DNA of 64,000 nt from Komagataeibacter xylinus (GTDB taxonomy: Bacteria > Pseudomonadota > Alphaproteobacteria > Acetobacterales > Acetobacteraceae): contig NZ_CP041348.1 of assembly GCF_009834365.1 (NCBI RefSeq), forward strand, positions 736,001-800,000, given 5' to 3'. Position numbers and translations under genes: made by a program. Shown in pieces: positions 52,546 to 64,000 of this stretch; the first letter of the stretch is position 1; every line of letters begins with the position of its first letter. The notes under the pieces were generated by a model. The model was not told where the DNA came from. It ran no database searches and worked only from the letters and a program-made list of their open reading frames with translations.

Positions 52546-53112
52546 ATGTCAGAAAAACCAAGAACTCAGGATACAGAACGCACAATGAAAGACGAAATCA
52601 AAAATAAGCTCGACGCGCTGTTCGTCGACGATACTAACCGCAAGATAAAATCCGAACAAAAGCGAAATATTGAAGCCGAGCAGCAAGCAGCATTTATTGA
52701 GCAATTCCGCGCGAAAACCGATGAGGTGATTGCACCTGCGTTTGAAGATTTTATCTTGTATCTTCGTCCAAACGGCTGGAATGGTTCGGTCCAACGTAAA
52801 TCTGAAACGCCGACGGGCAATAACTATGGACGTGGCGTTACCTCTACGTCCAGTTCATTGGAACGTGTCTCTTTGGCGTTTACTCATGCCTCGCGTAACA
52901 TTAAGGGCATTCATAATACTAACGAACCTCACTTCACGGTGATATGCGAAAAGGCCAAGCGTCTCGTAACCTTTCACGAGGCGACGCCTAGCCAGGCAGG
53001 CGGTGCGGGTTCTGCCAAACTAGACGACATCACGGCCGATTATCTCCATGAGAAGCTCGTTACCTATTTTAAGAAATTAATGCATGATGCCCGGCCTTAT
53101 GATGAACGTTAA
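52546..53112 (+). CDS. unrecognised small protein, third gene of cargo cassette
   Basis: 188 residues. The N-terminus is a charged helix, possibly coiled coil (KNKLDALFVDDTNRKIKSEQKRNIEAEQQAAF). A beta-rich middle (LERVSLAFTHASRNIKG, PHFTVICEKAKRLVTFHE) and a C-terminal helix (YLHEKLVTYFKKLMHDA) follow. No match recognised. The start lies 2 nt after the nuclease stop. The next gene is on the opposite strand, so the cassette ends here. Confidence 0.7.
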   Translation: MSEKPRTQDTERTMKDEIKNKLDALFVDDTNRKIKSEQKRNIEAEQQAAFIEQFRAKTDEVIAPAFEDFILYLRPNGWNGSVQRKSETPTGNNYGRGVTSTSSSLERVSLAFTHASRNIKGIHNTNEPHFTVICEKAKRLVTFHEATPSQAGGAGSAKLDDITADYLHEKLVTYFKKLMHDARPYDER

Positions 53113-53158
53113 AGATACAAGACCAGAAAACGGAAGCGATCCCTTTCTTTATCTGACC

Positions 53159-53948
53159 TCAGCGCTCAGATAGCCGGATCGGATAGCGCAACAGGTCACG
53201 GTAGCCACCTCGAACATAATACCGCCCATCAGCAACAAGGCGACGAATCTGGTTTTTACGAGGATCATTTTCCCAATCGGCCTTCCTGCCTTCGAACCGG
53301 AGCAGAACCTCGGCGAGCTTGCGATAGCTCGCGCCAGCCGTCCGACCATCAAACGCCCTGAGCATCAGGATATGCCGGTCCCGTGTCTGCTGCGGAAAAT
53401 CATGCGCCCGCCTGCCCTCAGATCGGCCGGCCAGCGCGCGCCATAAACGCAGCACGGCTTCCGCCCGAAGCTCCAGCAGCTTATCAAGCGGCAGGATCAC
53501 GACATACGTGGCCTGCGCATCCGCTGCACGTGTCGGGAGCCAGAACTGATGCGTCGATCTGCCAAGCTGCCAGAAACCATGCCACGCATCATCGTCATCC
53601 AGCCGCGCAACGAGATCAGGTAATTCCGTCAGGTTGATCGGCATGACGGCCGGATCATCCGCATCTGCGAGAACCGTGCGCAGTTCGATCACGTCAGGCG
53701 AAAGTTCCGGTATCCAGAAGACAGGCGTGCGTCCGGCAGGCTGCGCCGGATCGACAGGGAAATCGCAAACCCCATCGTTCGGAAAAGGCTTTGCTACCCC
53801 TTGGCTTCGGAGCCGGAAGCATTTTCATTCGCTGAAACGCGCGACGGTAATCGTCATCACGTCGAAGATATTCCCAGGCCATGCCGGCGGCAGCAATGTC
53901 TTGTGCGTGTTCGTAAGCGGCCGGCGACTGCCAATCTGACATCGGCAT
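53159..53948 (-). pseudogene. DUF6499-DUF2285 regulator, frameshifted
   Basis: The N-terminal part (from 53948) reads MPMSDWQSPAAYEHAQDIAAAGMAWEYLRRDDDYRRAF, the DUF6499 start. After SERWGLRFP the frame is lost; one extra T in CCCTGTC (around 53757) explains it, and the next frame continues as TPVFWIPELSPDVIELRTVL and the DUF2285 domain (LPLDKLLELRAEAVLRLWRAL, FPQQTRDRHILMLRAFDGR). Related proteins are single chains of about 250 aa. It is either a true recent mutation or a sequencing error. The C-terminal piece could still be made from a GTG at 53692. Confidence 0.75.
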
Positions 53949-54252
53949 CGCATTACCCTTCCTCTTGCGCCTGCTTGTGGCAGCAGGAACATCAGGATGC
54001 GCAATGGGAAGATTTTGTGCAGACTGTGTTTGGAGATATGTTGATCTCGTAACGTGATCGCACGATCGCTATATCGTTCTTCGCGTCTGCCAGAATAGTC
54101 CGCGAGCCGGGCACTCGCCCGGCGAGCGCCGCTTATTTTCCATCTTCCCGTCGCCGATCCGACTTCGCGGATCGGCGCAAATTTATGCGGACAGACAGGC
54201 CAAGAAAGGGGGCACCGCAGAACCGAATTGTCGGCCCTGCGACGTTCACTCC
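53949..54252. other. interval upstream of the DUF6499 gene
   Basis: No gene seen. It probably holds the promoter of the DUF6499-DUF2285 gene and the end of the methyltransferase transcript. A small GC-rich repeat (GGGC-ACTC-GCCC) lies near 54109. Confidence 0.4.
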
Positions 54253-54933
54253 CTATGCTGCTATTTTCGTCGCCGCGTGCCAGGCCAAGCGCCGGGTCGC
54301 CGTTGCCGCGTGGTCTGCGTCCAGTTCCATACCCAGCCACTCGCGGCCGAGATGCTGCGCCGCCATCAGCGACGAACCCGAACCGCAAAACGGGTCCAGA
54401 ACCAACCCACCAGCCGGACAGAACGCATCAACCAAGGGCAGCAGCGCCGCCACGGGCTTTTGCGTCGGGTGCAATTTATTCCCGGAATACGGCATGTCGA
54501 TCACGTCCGGGATGGGCTTTGCGGGCGGTGTCACGTTGCCCTTTGCGAGTAAATACGCGCTTTCGTGTTCATACCGGAGGAAGCGGGAAGAGGACGAATA
54601 AGACTTGCGAAAGACGATATGCCCGACCATGCGGAAGCCGGCCACCTTCCAGGCATCCGCGAATAAGTCTATCCGGTTCCATCCGTAGAAGCTGACGGCA
54701 AACCCGCCCCATTTCAGGACACGGTGCATCTGGTTGAAGGCGGGCCGGAGCCAGCGCGCATTGTCGTCATTGCGAACCTTCCGCCCGTCCCTGCCCTGAT
54801 AGTTCACCAGATAAGGCGGGTCGGTCAGAATGAAATCCACGGAATTGCGCGGCATTGCCCGCATCAGTTGCACGCTGTCGCCGTTGAGGATGGTATTGCG
54901 GAAATCGGTCGCCGTGGTGGTGTTGCCGGTCAT
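54253..54933 (-). CDS. DNA adenine-type methyltransferase
   Basis: 226 residues. N-terminal NTILNGDSVQLMRAMPRNSVDFILTDPPYLVNYQGR with the catalytic DPPY near residue 38, and the SAM-binding motif LVLDPFCGSGSSLMAAQHLGREWLGMELD near 178-205; this is the beta-class order of an N6-adenine or N4-cytosine enzyme. No restriction enzyme is adjacent, so it is an orphan, probably protecting the element during entry or tuning its genes. A perfect hairpin lies just upstream of the start. Confidence 0.9.
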   Translation of the reverse strand: MTGNTTTATDFRNTILNGDSVQLMRAMPRNSVDFILTDPPYLVNYQGRDGRKVRNDDNARWLRPAFNQMHRVLKWGGFAVSFYGWNRIDLFADAWKVAGFRMVGHIVFRKSYSSSSRFLRYEHESAYLLAKGNVTPPAKPIPDVIDMPYSGNKLHPTQKPVAALLPLVDAFCPAGGLVLDPFCGSGSSLMAAQHLGREWLGMELDADHAATATRRLAWHAATKIAA

Positions 54934-55278
54934 CGTCTTTGCCCTTTGTTCCGCGAGGAACAGCCCCCGCTGTTCCTCTGCCTAGCGGCGAGCAGCGGGG
55001 TAGCAACGACAAGGGCGACCGATGGGGAGGGGTATCGCCCGGTCTGCACGGAGCGCAGCGCAGGAAGATCGGGGACACCCCATCGGGGCGGCGTCAGCCC
55101 GCTGACGCGCACCCTTGCCGGCGCGAGGGCGGAGCCCTTAGCCTGTTCCTGTCTTTTCGCCCCTCCTCACAGCCTCGGAAATGGCACTCCTGCGTTGCGA
55201 CCGAACCATTTTTTCAGAAAGTCTGAAGAACAGAATAGCCTGTTTTGCGATACGTGAGATTTCACGGCCATCCGGTCA
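54934..55278. other. methyltransferase leader and intergenic region
   Basis: Contains the perfect 10-bp inverted repeat GAGGAACAGC-CCCC-GCTGTTCCTC (54955-54978), ending 21 nt upstream of the methyltransferase start. No coding region seen in the rest. Confidence 0.6.
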
Positions 55279-56193
55279 TCAACGAATACCCGGAATTTCT
55301 CTGGCGCCTGACGTGAGGAATTCTATGCAGAGCCGAACCCGCGTCAAATTCGTCCGCTCCGGCGCAATCAGCATGCTCAGCGGCACGGACGGCAAGGTGT
55401 AGTCAGGTAGCACGGGCACGAGAGGACCATCCCGCAGGCAATCCTCCACCAGCCAGCGATGGGCCGGCCCGTAACCTCGCCCGGCCAGAAACGCGTCGCG
55501 CGCGGCCAGACCATGATCGACGACCAGACGGCCATGAAACGGCACGACATGGTTTCTACCTTCCGCGCTCCGCAGAACGAGTTGCTCCGAGCCCTGCACG
55601 CGTGACATCCGCACGCCCTCCCGGTTGCGCAGATCCTCCGGCCTCCGCACCGGGCCGTGACGGCGCAGCCATTCGGGCGACGCGACCAGAAGGCGCTCGC
55701 TCTCGCCCAGAGACCGCAGTTTCATCGCGCAATCGGTCAGGGGGCCGAGGCGGATAGCGATATCGACCCCCTCGCGCACCAGATCGACGCGCTCGTCCGT
55801 CAGCCCGAACTCGACCCGTATGCCGGGGTTCCGATCCTGAAACGCATAGATGAGGCGGCCGACATGCAGCACGCCCAGCGCGCCGGTGCAGGAGATGCGC
55901 ACCGTCCCGGCCGTCGCCTGCCGCGTATCGCGCATTTCCTGGCTTGCCTGCTCGACGAGGGAGAGGATCTGCACGCAATGGGCGTAATAGCGGGTTCCTT
56001 CATCGGTCAGCGCGGTGCGGCGCGTTGTCCGCGTCAGCAGCGACACGCCCAGAGCCTCTTCAAGTTCGCGCAAATGCCGCGTGATGGTGGACGACCCCGC
56101 ACCGGTTTCCCGCGCGACGGCTGCCAGATTGCCGCGTTCAGCAACACGCACGAAGGTCCGCATACGCTCCAGCGAGATCAGTGATTGTTCCAT
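55279..56193 (-). CDS. LysR-type regulator of the divergent quinone reductase
   Basis: 304 residues. HTH NLAAVARETGAGSSTITRHLRELEEALGVSLLTRTTRRTALTDEG; inducer-binding domain VEFGLTDERVDLVREGVDIAIRLG. It is divergent from the flavin reductase gene, with about 100 bp between starts for their shared control region. Cargo gene pair. Confidence 0.9.
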   Translation of the reverse strand: MEQSLISLERMRTFVRVAERGNLAAVARETGAGSSTITRHLRELEEALGVSLLTRTTRRTALTDEGTRYYAHCVQILSLVEQASQEMRDTRQATAGTVRISCTGALGVLHVGRLIYAFQDRNPGIRVEFGLTDERVDLVREGVDIAIRLGPLTDCAMKLRSLGESERLLVASPEWLRRHGPVRRPEDLRNREGVRMSRVQGSEQLVLRSAEGRNHVVPFHGRLVVDHGLAARDAFLAGRGYGPAHRWLVEDCLRDGPLVPVLPDYTLPSVPLSMLIAPERTNLTRVRLCIEFLTSGAREIPGIR

Positions 56194-56294
56194 TTTTCGG
56201 CATTATGCCTTTCGTTCTCACCGTATGGGAGAACAGTAGCCTATCGACTAGCCTGGGCCGAACACGAAATTTCTTTCCATGGAAAGACACACTC

Positions 56295-57089
56295 ATGAAT
56301 ATCCTGATCGTCTTCGCCCATCCCGAACGGCACTCTCTCAGCGGTGCCCTGCTCGATGTCGCCATCAGCGCGTTGCAGGCACAGGGCCATGAGGTCAGGG
56401 TATCCGACCTCTACGCCATGCGCTGGAAAGCGACGGTTGACCACTCCGACTTCCCGGACATTCCTGCGGACGAGCGCCTGAAAGTGGCTTCCGCGTCCTC
56501 GCGCGAATTCGCCGAAGGTGGCCTGACGGATGACGTGAAAGCCGAGCAGGACAAGCTGCGCTGGGCCGACACGGTGATTCTCCAGTTCCCGCTCTGGTGG
56601 TTTGCCATGCCCGCGATCCTCAAGGGCTGGGTGGATCGCGTCTATGCCTGCGGGTTCGCCTATGGTGTCGGCGAACACAGCGACCGCCGCTGGGGCGACC
56701 GCTACGGCGAGGGAACGATGGCGGGCAAGCGCGCCATGCTGATCATCACGGCTGGAGGCTGGCCGGAACATTATTCCGCGCGCGGGATCAACGGTCCGAT
56801 CGACGATCTGCTGTTTCCCATCAATCACGGCATCCTGTTCTATCCGGGTTTCACCGTCCTGCCGCCGTTCGTGGCCTATAAAGTGGATCGACTGGATGAC
56901 ACGGGTTTCGACATTCTGGCGGAGCAGCTCCGCGAACGGATGCGGACACTGACAACAACGGCACCGATCCCGTACCGGCAACAGAATGGTGGCGATTATC
57001 AGATTCCCACCATGGAGCTGAAGGCCGGTCTGGAAGCACCCGGTACCGTCGGCTTTGCCCTGCATGCGGCGGTGACGACGCAGAAATAA
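56295..57089 (+). CDS. NAD(P)H:quinone oxidoreductase, flavodoxin-like (NQO1/MdaB-type)
   Basis: 264 residues, starting MNILIVFAHPERHSLSGALLDVAISALQAQGHEV, the flavodoxin-like fold of NQO1-type FAD/FMN enzymes. Also present are DTVILQFPLWWFAMPAILKGWVDRVYACGFAYG and MLIITAGGWPEHYSARGINGP. It reduces quinones by two electrons, guarding against quinone stress. The ATG at 56295 starts the fold directly. Likely controlled by the divergent LysR. Confidence 0.92.
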   Translation: MNILIVFAHPERHSLSGALLDVAISALQAQGHEVRVSDLYAMRWKATVDHSDFPDIPADERLKVASASSREFAEGGLTDDVKAEQDKLRWADTVILQFPLWWFAMPAILKGWVDRVYACGFAYGVGEHSDRRWGDRYGEGTMAGKRAMLIITAGGWPEHYSARGINGPIDDLLFPINHGILFYPGFTVLPPFVAYKVDRLDDTGFDILAEQLRERMRTLTTTAPIPYRQQNGGDYQIPTMELKAGLEAPGTVGFALHAAVTTQK

Positions 57090-57188
57090 TCGCATGAGAG
57101 CCTATGATGCTTTGCGTAGCCATAACCATGACTATGGTCATAGGGGCGGTCCGGGCCGAAGTCTTCTGATACGCGTCCTGGCACTCCC

Positions 57189-57914
57189 TTAGCCTGTTTT
57201 TACCTTGAGAGCCGCCCCGGCGGCCTCGGAAATGGCAGCCATAATTTGCACCCTGGCCATCTTTTCGGGAATTTCGAGCAAAGGAATACCCGCCTTCTGC
57301 AAGGCCAGACGCTTCACCGCCATGCGGTCATCAGCATCGCCGGACAGGTCGTGGCCTGTGCCATGATATTCGATCACCAGAACTGGCAGTCCATAGCGAT
57401 CAATCAGCAGGAAATCGACACGCTTGCCGCTATAGGAGCTGAAAGCCTGCTTCTGGCGCGGATCTTCCGGGTCGTAAGTCGTTCTGATGAACCCACCCAT
57501 CGAGACCTCGAAAGCGAAACGCCAGTCGGTCTGATACGTCCTGATCCATTCGTCGAGCGCGTAGAGCACCTGCACAGCCTCCTTATTGACGGGACGGACG
57601 GCCCGCAGACTGCACTGACTGATGAAGTGTAACTGGTTTTTCGTGTTGGAGAGGTCGTTGTCCTGAAAATATTGCCGCCGACGCTCTGCGTCCTTCTTCT
57701 GATCGGCAGCCTGTGCTTCCAGCGTAGAAATTCGGCGACGCAAAGACGAAAGCTCTGTATCGCGCCCCGCGATCTGACGATCCAGACTCTGAAGTCGCGT
57801 GTTCCTCTCGGCTATCTGCTGCCCTGCCTGCGCCAGATCGGCCGTTGCGCGTCGCCCCCGGACGTAGAATCCGATAGCATATCCAATCGCCAGAAGAATG
57901 ATCACCTTTTCCAC
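57189..57914 (-). CDS. membrane-anchored coiled-coil DUF2726 protein
   Basis: 241 residues. An N-terminal helix (EKVIILLAIGYAIGFYV) is followed by a coiled coil to about residue 80 (LQSLDRQIAGRDTELSSLRRRISTLEAQ) and a DUF2726 domain. The domain contains KRVDFLLIDRYGLPVLVIEYHG, a pattern with Asp and Glu as in PD-(D/E)XK folds, although the third lysine is replaced by His. Role unknown. It is a single gene between cargo and the HigBA region. Confidence 0.8.
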   Translation of the reverse strand: MEKVIILLAIGYAIGFYVRGRRATADLAQAGQQIAERNTRLQSLDRQIAGRDTELSSLRRRISTLEAQAADQKKDAERRRQYFQDNDLSNTKNQLHFISQCSLRAVRPVNKEAVQVLYALDEWIRTYQTDWRFAFEVSMGGFIRTTYDPEDPRQKQAFSSYSGKRVDFLLIDRYGLPVLVIEYHGTGHDLSGDADDRMAVKRLALQKAGIPLLEIPEKMARVQIMAAISEAAGAALKVKTG

Positions 57915-58021
57915 GACCGATAAGTCTCCCTTTTCTGCGCGATCACCGCCGATTACCGCATGGACCGGCGCATGGTCTTCTCAAATCCCCTTGTCCTGTC
58001 CTTCATCGTTCCTGTCGCCCC

Positions 58022-58252
58022 ATGACCGGGAAGGTGGACAGGATGGCACGCAAACCCGACAGAATCAGGATCGAGGTGTTCGGCCCCGCCAGTGAGGCGG
58101 AAACGGCCAAGGAGGCGTTCCGCCCCTCCAATGAGGCCATCCTTTCCCTCGCTCGCCTGATCGGCCGGCAGATGGCACGCGAACAGTTCGAGCGTGCCCG
58201 TGCATTGGAGAGGAAACAGGCCCGGCAGAACCGATCCGGTCCTGTGCGGTAG
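58022..58252 (+). CDS. small conserved ICE protein
   Basis: 76 residues, mostly helical and charged: MARKPDRIRIEVFGPASEAETAKEAFRPSNEAILSLARLIGRQMAREQFERARALERKQARQ. The ATG at 58022 or, more likely, 58043 (MARKPDR) starts it. No family name recalled with confidence. It lies just upstream of the HigBA pair. Confidence 0.6.
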   Translation: MTGKVDRMARKPDRIRIEVFGPASEAETAKEAFRPSNEAILSLARLIGRQMAREQFERARALERKQARQNRSGPVR

Positions 58253-58353
58253 CCTCCCCTTCCCTGCTGCGTTTTCCCCGGCGAACGACCCCTCGCCGGG
58301 CAGTCGTGCATTTTTCTTGTGACCATTATGGTCTCGTGATATAAGGTCAGTCA

Positions 58354-58677
58354 ATGAGGATCATCGCCCGACGCACGCTGAGAGAGTTCGTCGACAGTCT
58401 GGCGGGCCAGAAGGACCAGCCGGCCGTCAAGGCGGCGCTGGACGCCTGGTTCGCCGAAGTCGGCAGGGCCGCCTGGACAAGCACCGCCGATGTGAAGCGG
58501 CTCTACGCCACGGCCAGCATCGTCAGTGCCGAGCGGATCGTCTTCAACATCAAGGGCAATGCCTATCGCCTGATCGTGGCGGTCGATTTCGAGAAAAGCA
58601 TCGTCTGGATCAAATGGATCGGCACGCACAAGGCGTATGACAGGATCGACGTGACGGAGGTGGAACATGACGGCTGA
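58354..58677 (+). CDS. higB: HigB-type mRNA interferase toxin
   Basis: 107 residues of the RelE/HigB fold: MRIIARRTLREFVDSLAGQKDQ, ADVKRLYATASIVSAERIVFNIKGNAYRLIVAVDFEKSIVWIKWIGTHKAYDRID. Such toxins cleave ribosome-bound mRNA. The toxin gene precedes the antitoxin gene, as is usual for HigBA. The two overlap by 11 nt. Probably stabilises the element in its host. Confidence 0.9.
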   Translation: MRIIARRTLREFVDSLAGQKDQPAVKAALDAWFAEVGRAAWTSTADVKRLYATASIVSAERIVFNIKGNAYRLIVAVDFEKSIVWIKWIGTHKAYDRIDVTEVEHDG

Positions 58678-59047
58678 TCTGAAGCCCATCCGCAACGAGG
58701 CGGATTACGACGCGGCACTCGACGAGGTCGGCCGGCTGTGGAGAGCGAAGAGCGGCACGCCCGATGGCGACCGTCTCGACGTTCTTGCGACGCTGATCGA
58801 CGCCTATGAGGCCAAGCACCATCCGATCGACCCACCTGATCCGGTCGAGGCGATCCGCTTCCGCATGGAACAGCAGGGCCTCACCCGCAAGGATCTGGAG
58901 CCGATGATCGGACCGCGCAACCGGGTGGCGGACGTGCTGAACCGCAAGCGCGGCCTGTCGATCGACATGATCCGCCAGTTGCATGACGGCCTCGGCATCT
59001 CGGCCGAGGTGCTGATCCGGCCCAGCCGGATGGACAAGGTCGCCTGA
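58667..59047 (+). CDS. higA: HigA-type HTH antitoxin
   Basis: 126 residues. N-terminal toxin-binding helices (IRNEADYDAALDEVGRLWRAKSGTPDGDRLDVLATLIDAYEAKH) and a C-terminal XRE helix-turn-helix (LTRKDLEPMIGPRNRVADVLNRKRGLSIDMIRQLHDGLGISAEVL). It should repress its own promoter, probably in 58252-58353. It is followed 27 nt later by the recombinase, which may be partly co-transcribed. Confidence 0.9.
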   Translation: MTADLKPIRNEADYDAALDEVGRLWRAKSGTPDGDRLDVLATLIDAYEAKHHPIDPPDPVEAIRFRMEQQGLTRKDLEPMIGPRNRVADVLNRKRGLSIDMIRQLHDGLGISAEVLIRPSRMDKVA

Positions 59048-59074
59048 TAGGAAACACCACCCAAGGAACATCCC

Positions 59075-60805
<1,731 letters not shown>

Positions 60806-60826
60806 GTTGTGGGGGAGACTGGAAGA

Positions 60827-60941
60827 CCTGGCGGCGACCGACTTTCCCGTGCCTTAAGGCACAGTATCATGGGCGCTGGGGGTTTTCACGGCCGAGTTCG
60901 GGATGGGATCGGGTGGATCATTCCCCGCCATGGCCACCAGG
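60827..60941 (-). rRNA. rrf: 5S ribosomal RNA
   Basis: About 115 nt. Matches the bacterial 5S pattern, with CCCGATCCCATCCCGAACTCGG in the middle and complementary ends (CTGGTGGCCATGGCGG / CGGTCGCCGCCAGG). Lies between 23S and tRNA-fMet. Confidence 0.95.
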
Positions 60942-61049
60942 TCATCCAGTCTCCCCGGTATGGGGTTGGACTGGAAGTGGATGGGTTGGTGTGTATGATT
61001 TTGTGTTGAGAGTGGATGACTGCTGTGCATGTGTGTTGCCCTTTTAAGG

Positions 61050-63790
<2,741 letters not shown>

Positions 63791-64000
63791 TTGCCCACAC
63801 ATGCACAGGAGCCATCCACCCAAACCGCCAGTTCCATACATGATCGCTCACATAAAAAACCAGCAGATCGAGCAACAACACCCGCACATAAGAAAGTGCA
63901 GTGCATCAGCACAATCAACACATATTCATACTCGCTTGTGAACGCATCCGCCTTCATCGCTTAGCATGTGATACTCCAACTGCTTGGACCATCACACGGG
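63791..64000 (-). other. 16S-23S spacer, partial
   Basis: Sequence upstream of the 23S 5' end, AT-richer, with no tRNA in the part shown. The spacer tRNAs and 16S rRNA would lie beyond the window. Confidence 0.7.

Overview
The window looks like chromosome from a cellulose-producing acetic acid bacterium of the Komagataeibacter group (Acetobacteraceae). The main evidence is a fused cellulose synthase gene (bcsAB, 1485 aa) followed directly by bcsC, an alphaproteobacterial rRNA operon ending 23S-5S-tRNA-fMet, and several IS630, IS5 and IS3 type insertion sequences. The species cannot be fixed from this window.

Left chromosomal part (1-22120): the 5' part of an RND efflux permease with its membrane fusion lipoprotein and a divergent TetR regulator; an unrecognised acetobacteral gene; a low-GC group for envelope sugar chemistry (GT-C-like membrane protein, flippase-like membrane protein, GT2 glycosyltransferase) broken up by insertion sequences; two small hypothetical genes; a stripped-down cellulose operon bcsAB-bcsC; and an IS5-type element.

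Integrative conjugative element (22121-60740, about 38.6 kb): it sits in the 3' end of tRNA-fMet. A 12-bp direct repeat (TGGTTGCGGGGA) marks both ends. Joining the ends rebuilds an attP with perfect 10-bp inverted arms, the expected layout for the large serine recombinase encoded at the right end. The backbone has a complete-looking mating-pair operon (traG, copG, trbB-C-D-E-J-L-F-G-I, DUF2274), a relaxase with a candidate oriT, a lytic transglycosylase, DUF736, the TraF peptidase, DUF2840, RepA, an AlpA-like regulator, a DUF6499/DUF2285 gene (frameshifted), an adenine methyltransferase, a small ORF, HigBA and the recombinase.

Cargo lies in three places. At the left end are an sce7726-type gene, a T4-beta-like gene and a RES-domain gene. 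At 37.6-44.0 kb are two XRE regulators, an isochorismatase-like hydrolase, two SDRs with TetR/LysR regulators, and the scar of a second trb operon. At 50.1-53.1 kb is a tightly linked three-gene cassette with a PD-(D/E)XK-type nuclease and two unrecognised proteins; this is the best candidate here for an undescribed, probably defensive, system. A LysR/quinone reductase pair and a DUF2726 gene lie nearer the right end.

Right chromosomal part (60729-64000): tRNA-fMet, 5S and 23S rRNA, all on the minus strand and transcribed toward the element. The element carries a strong terminator inside the 3' coding end of its recombinase, facing this rRNA operon. The probable original rrn terminator is now stranded beyond the far end of the element.
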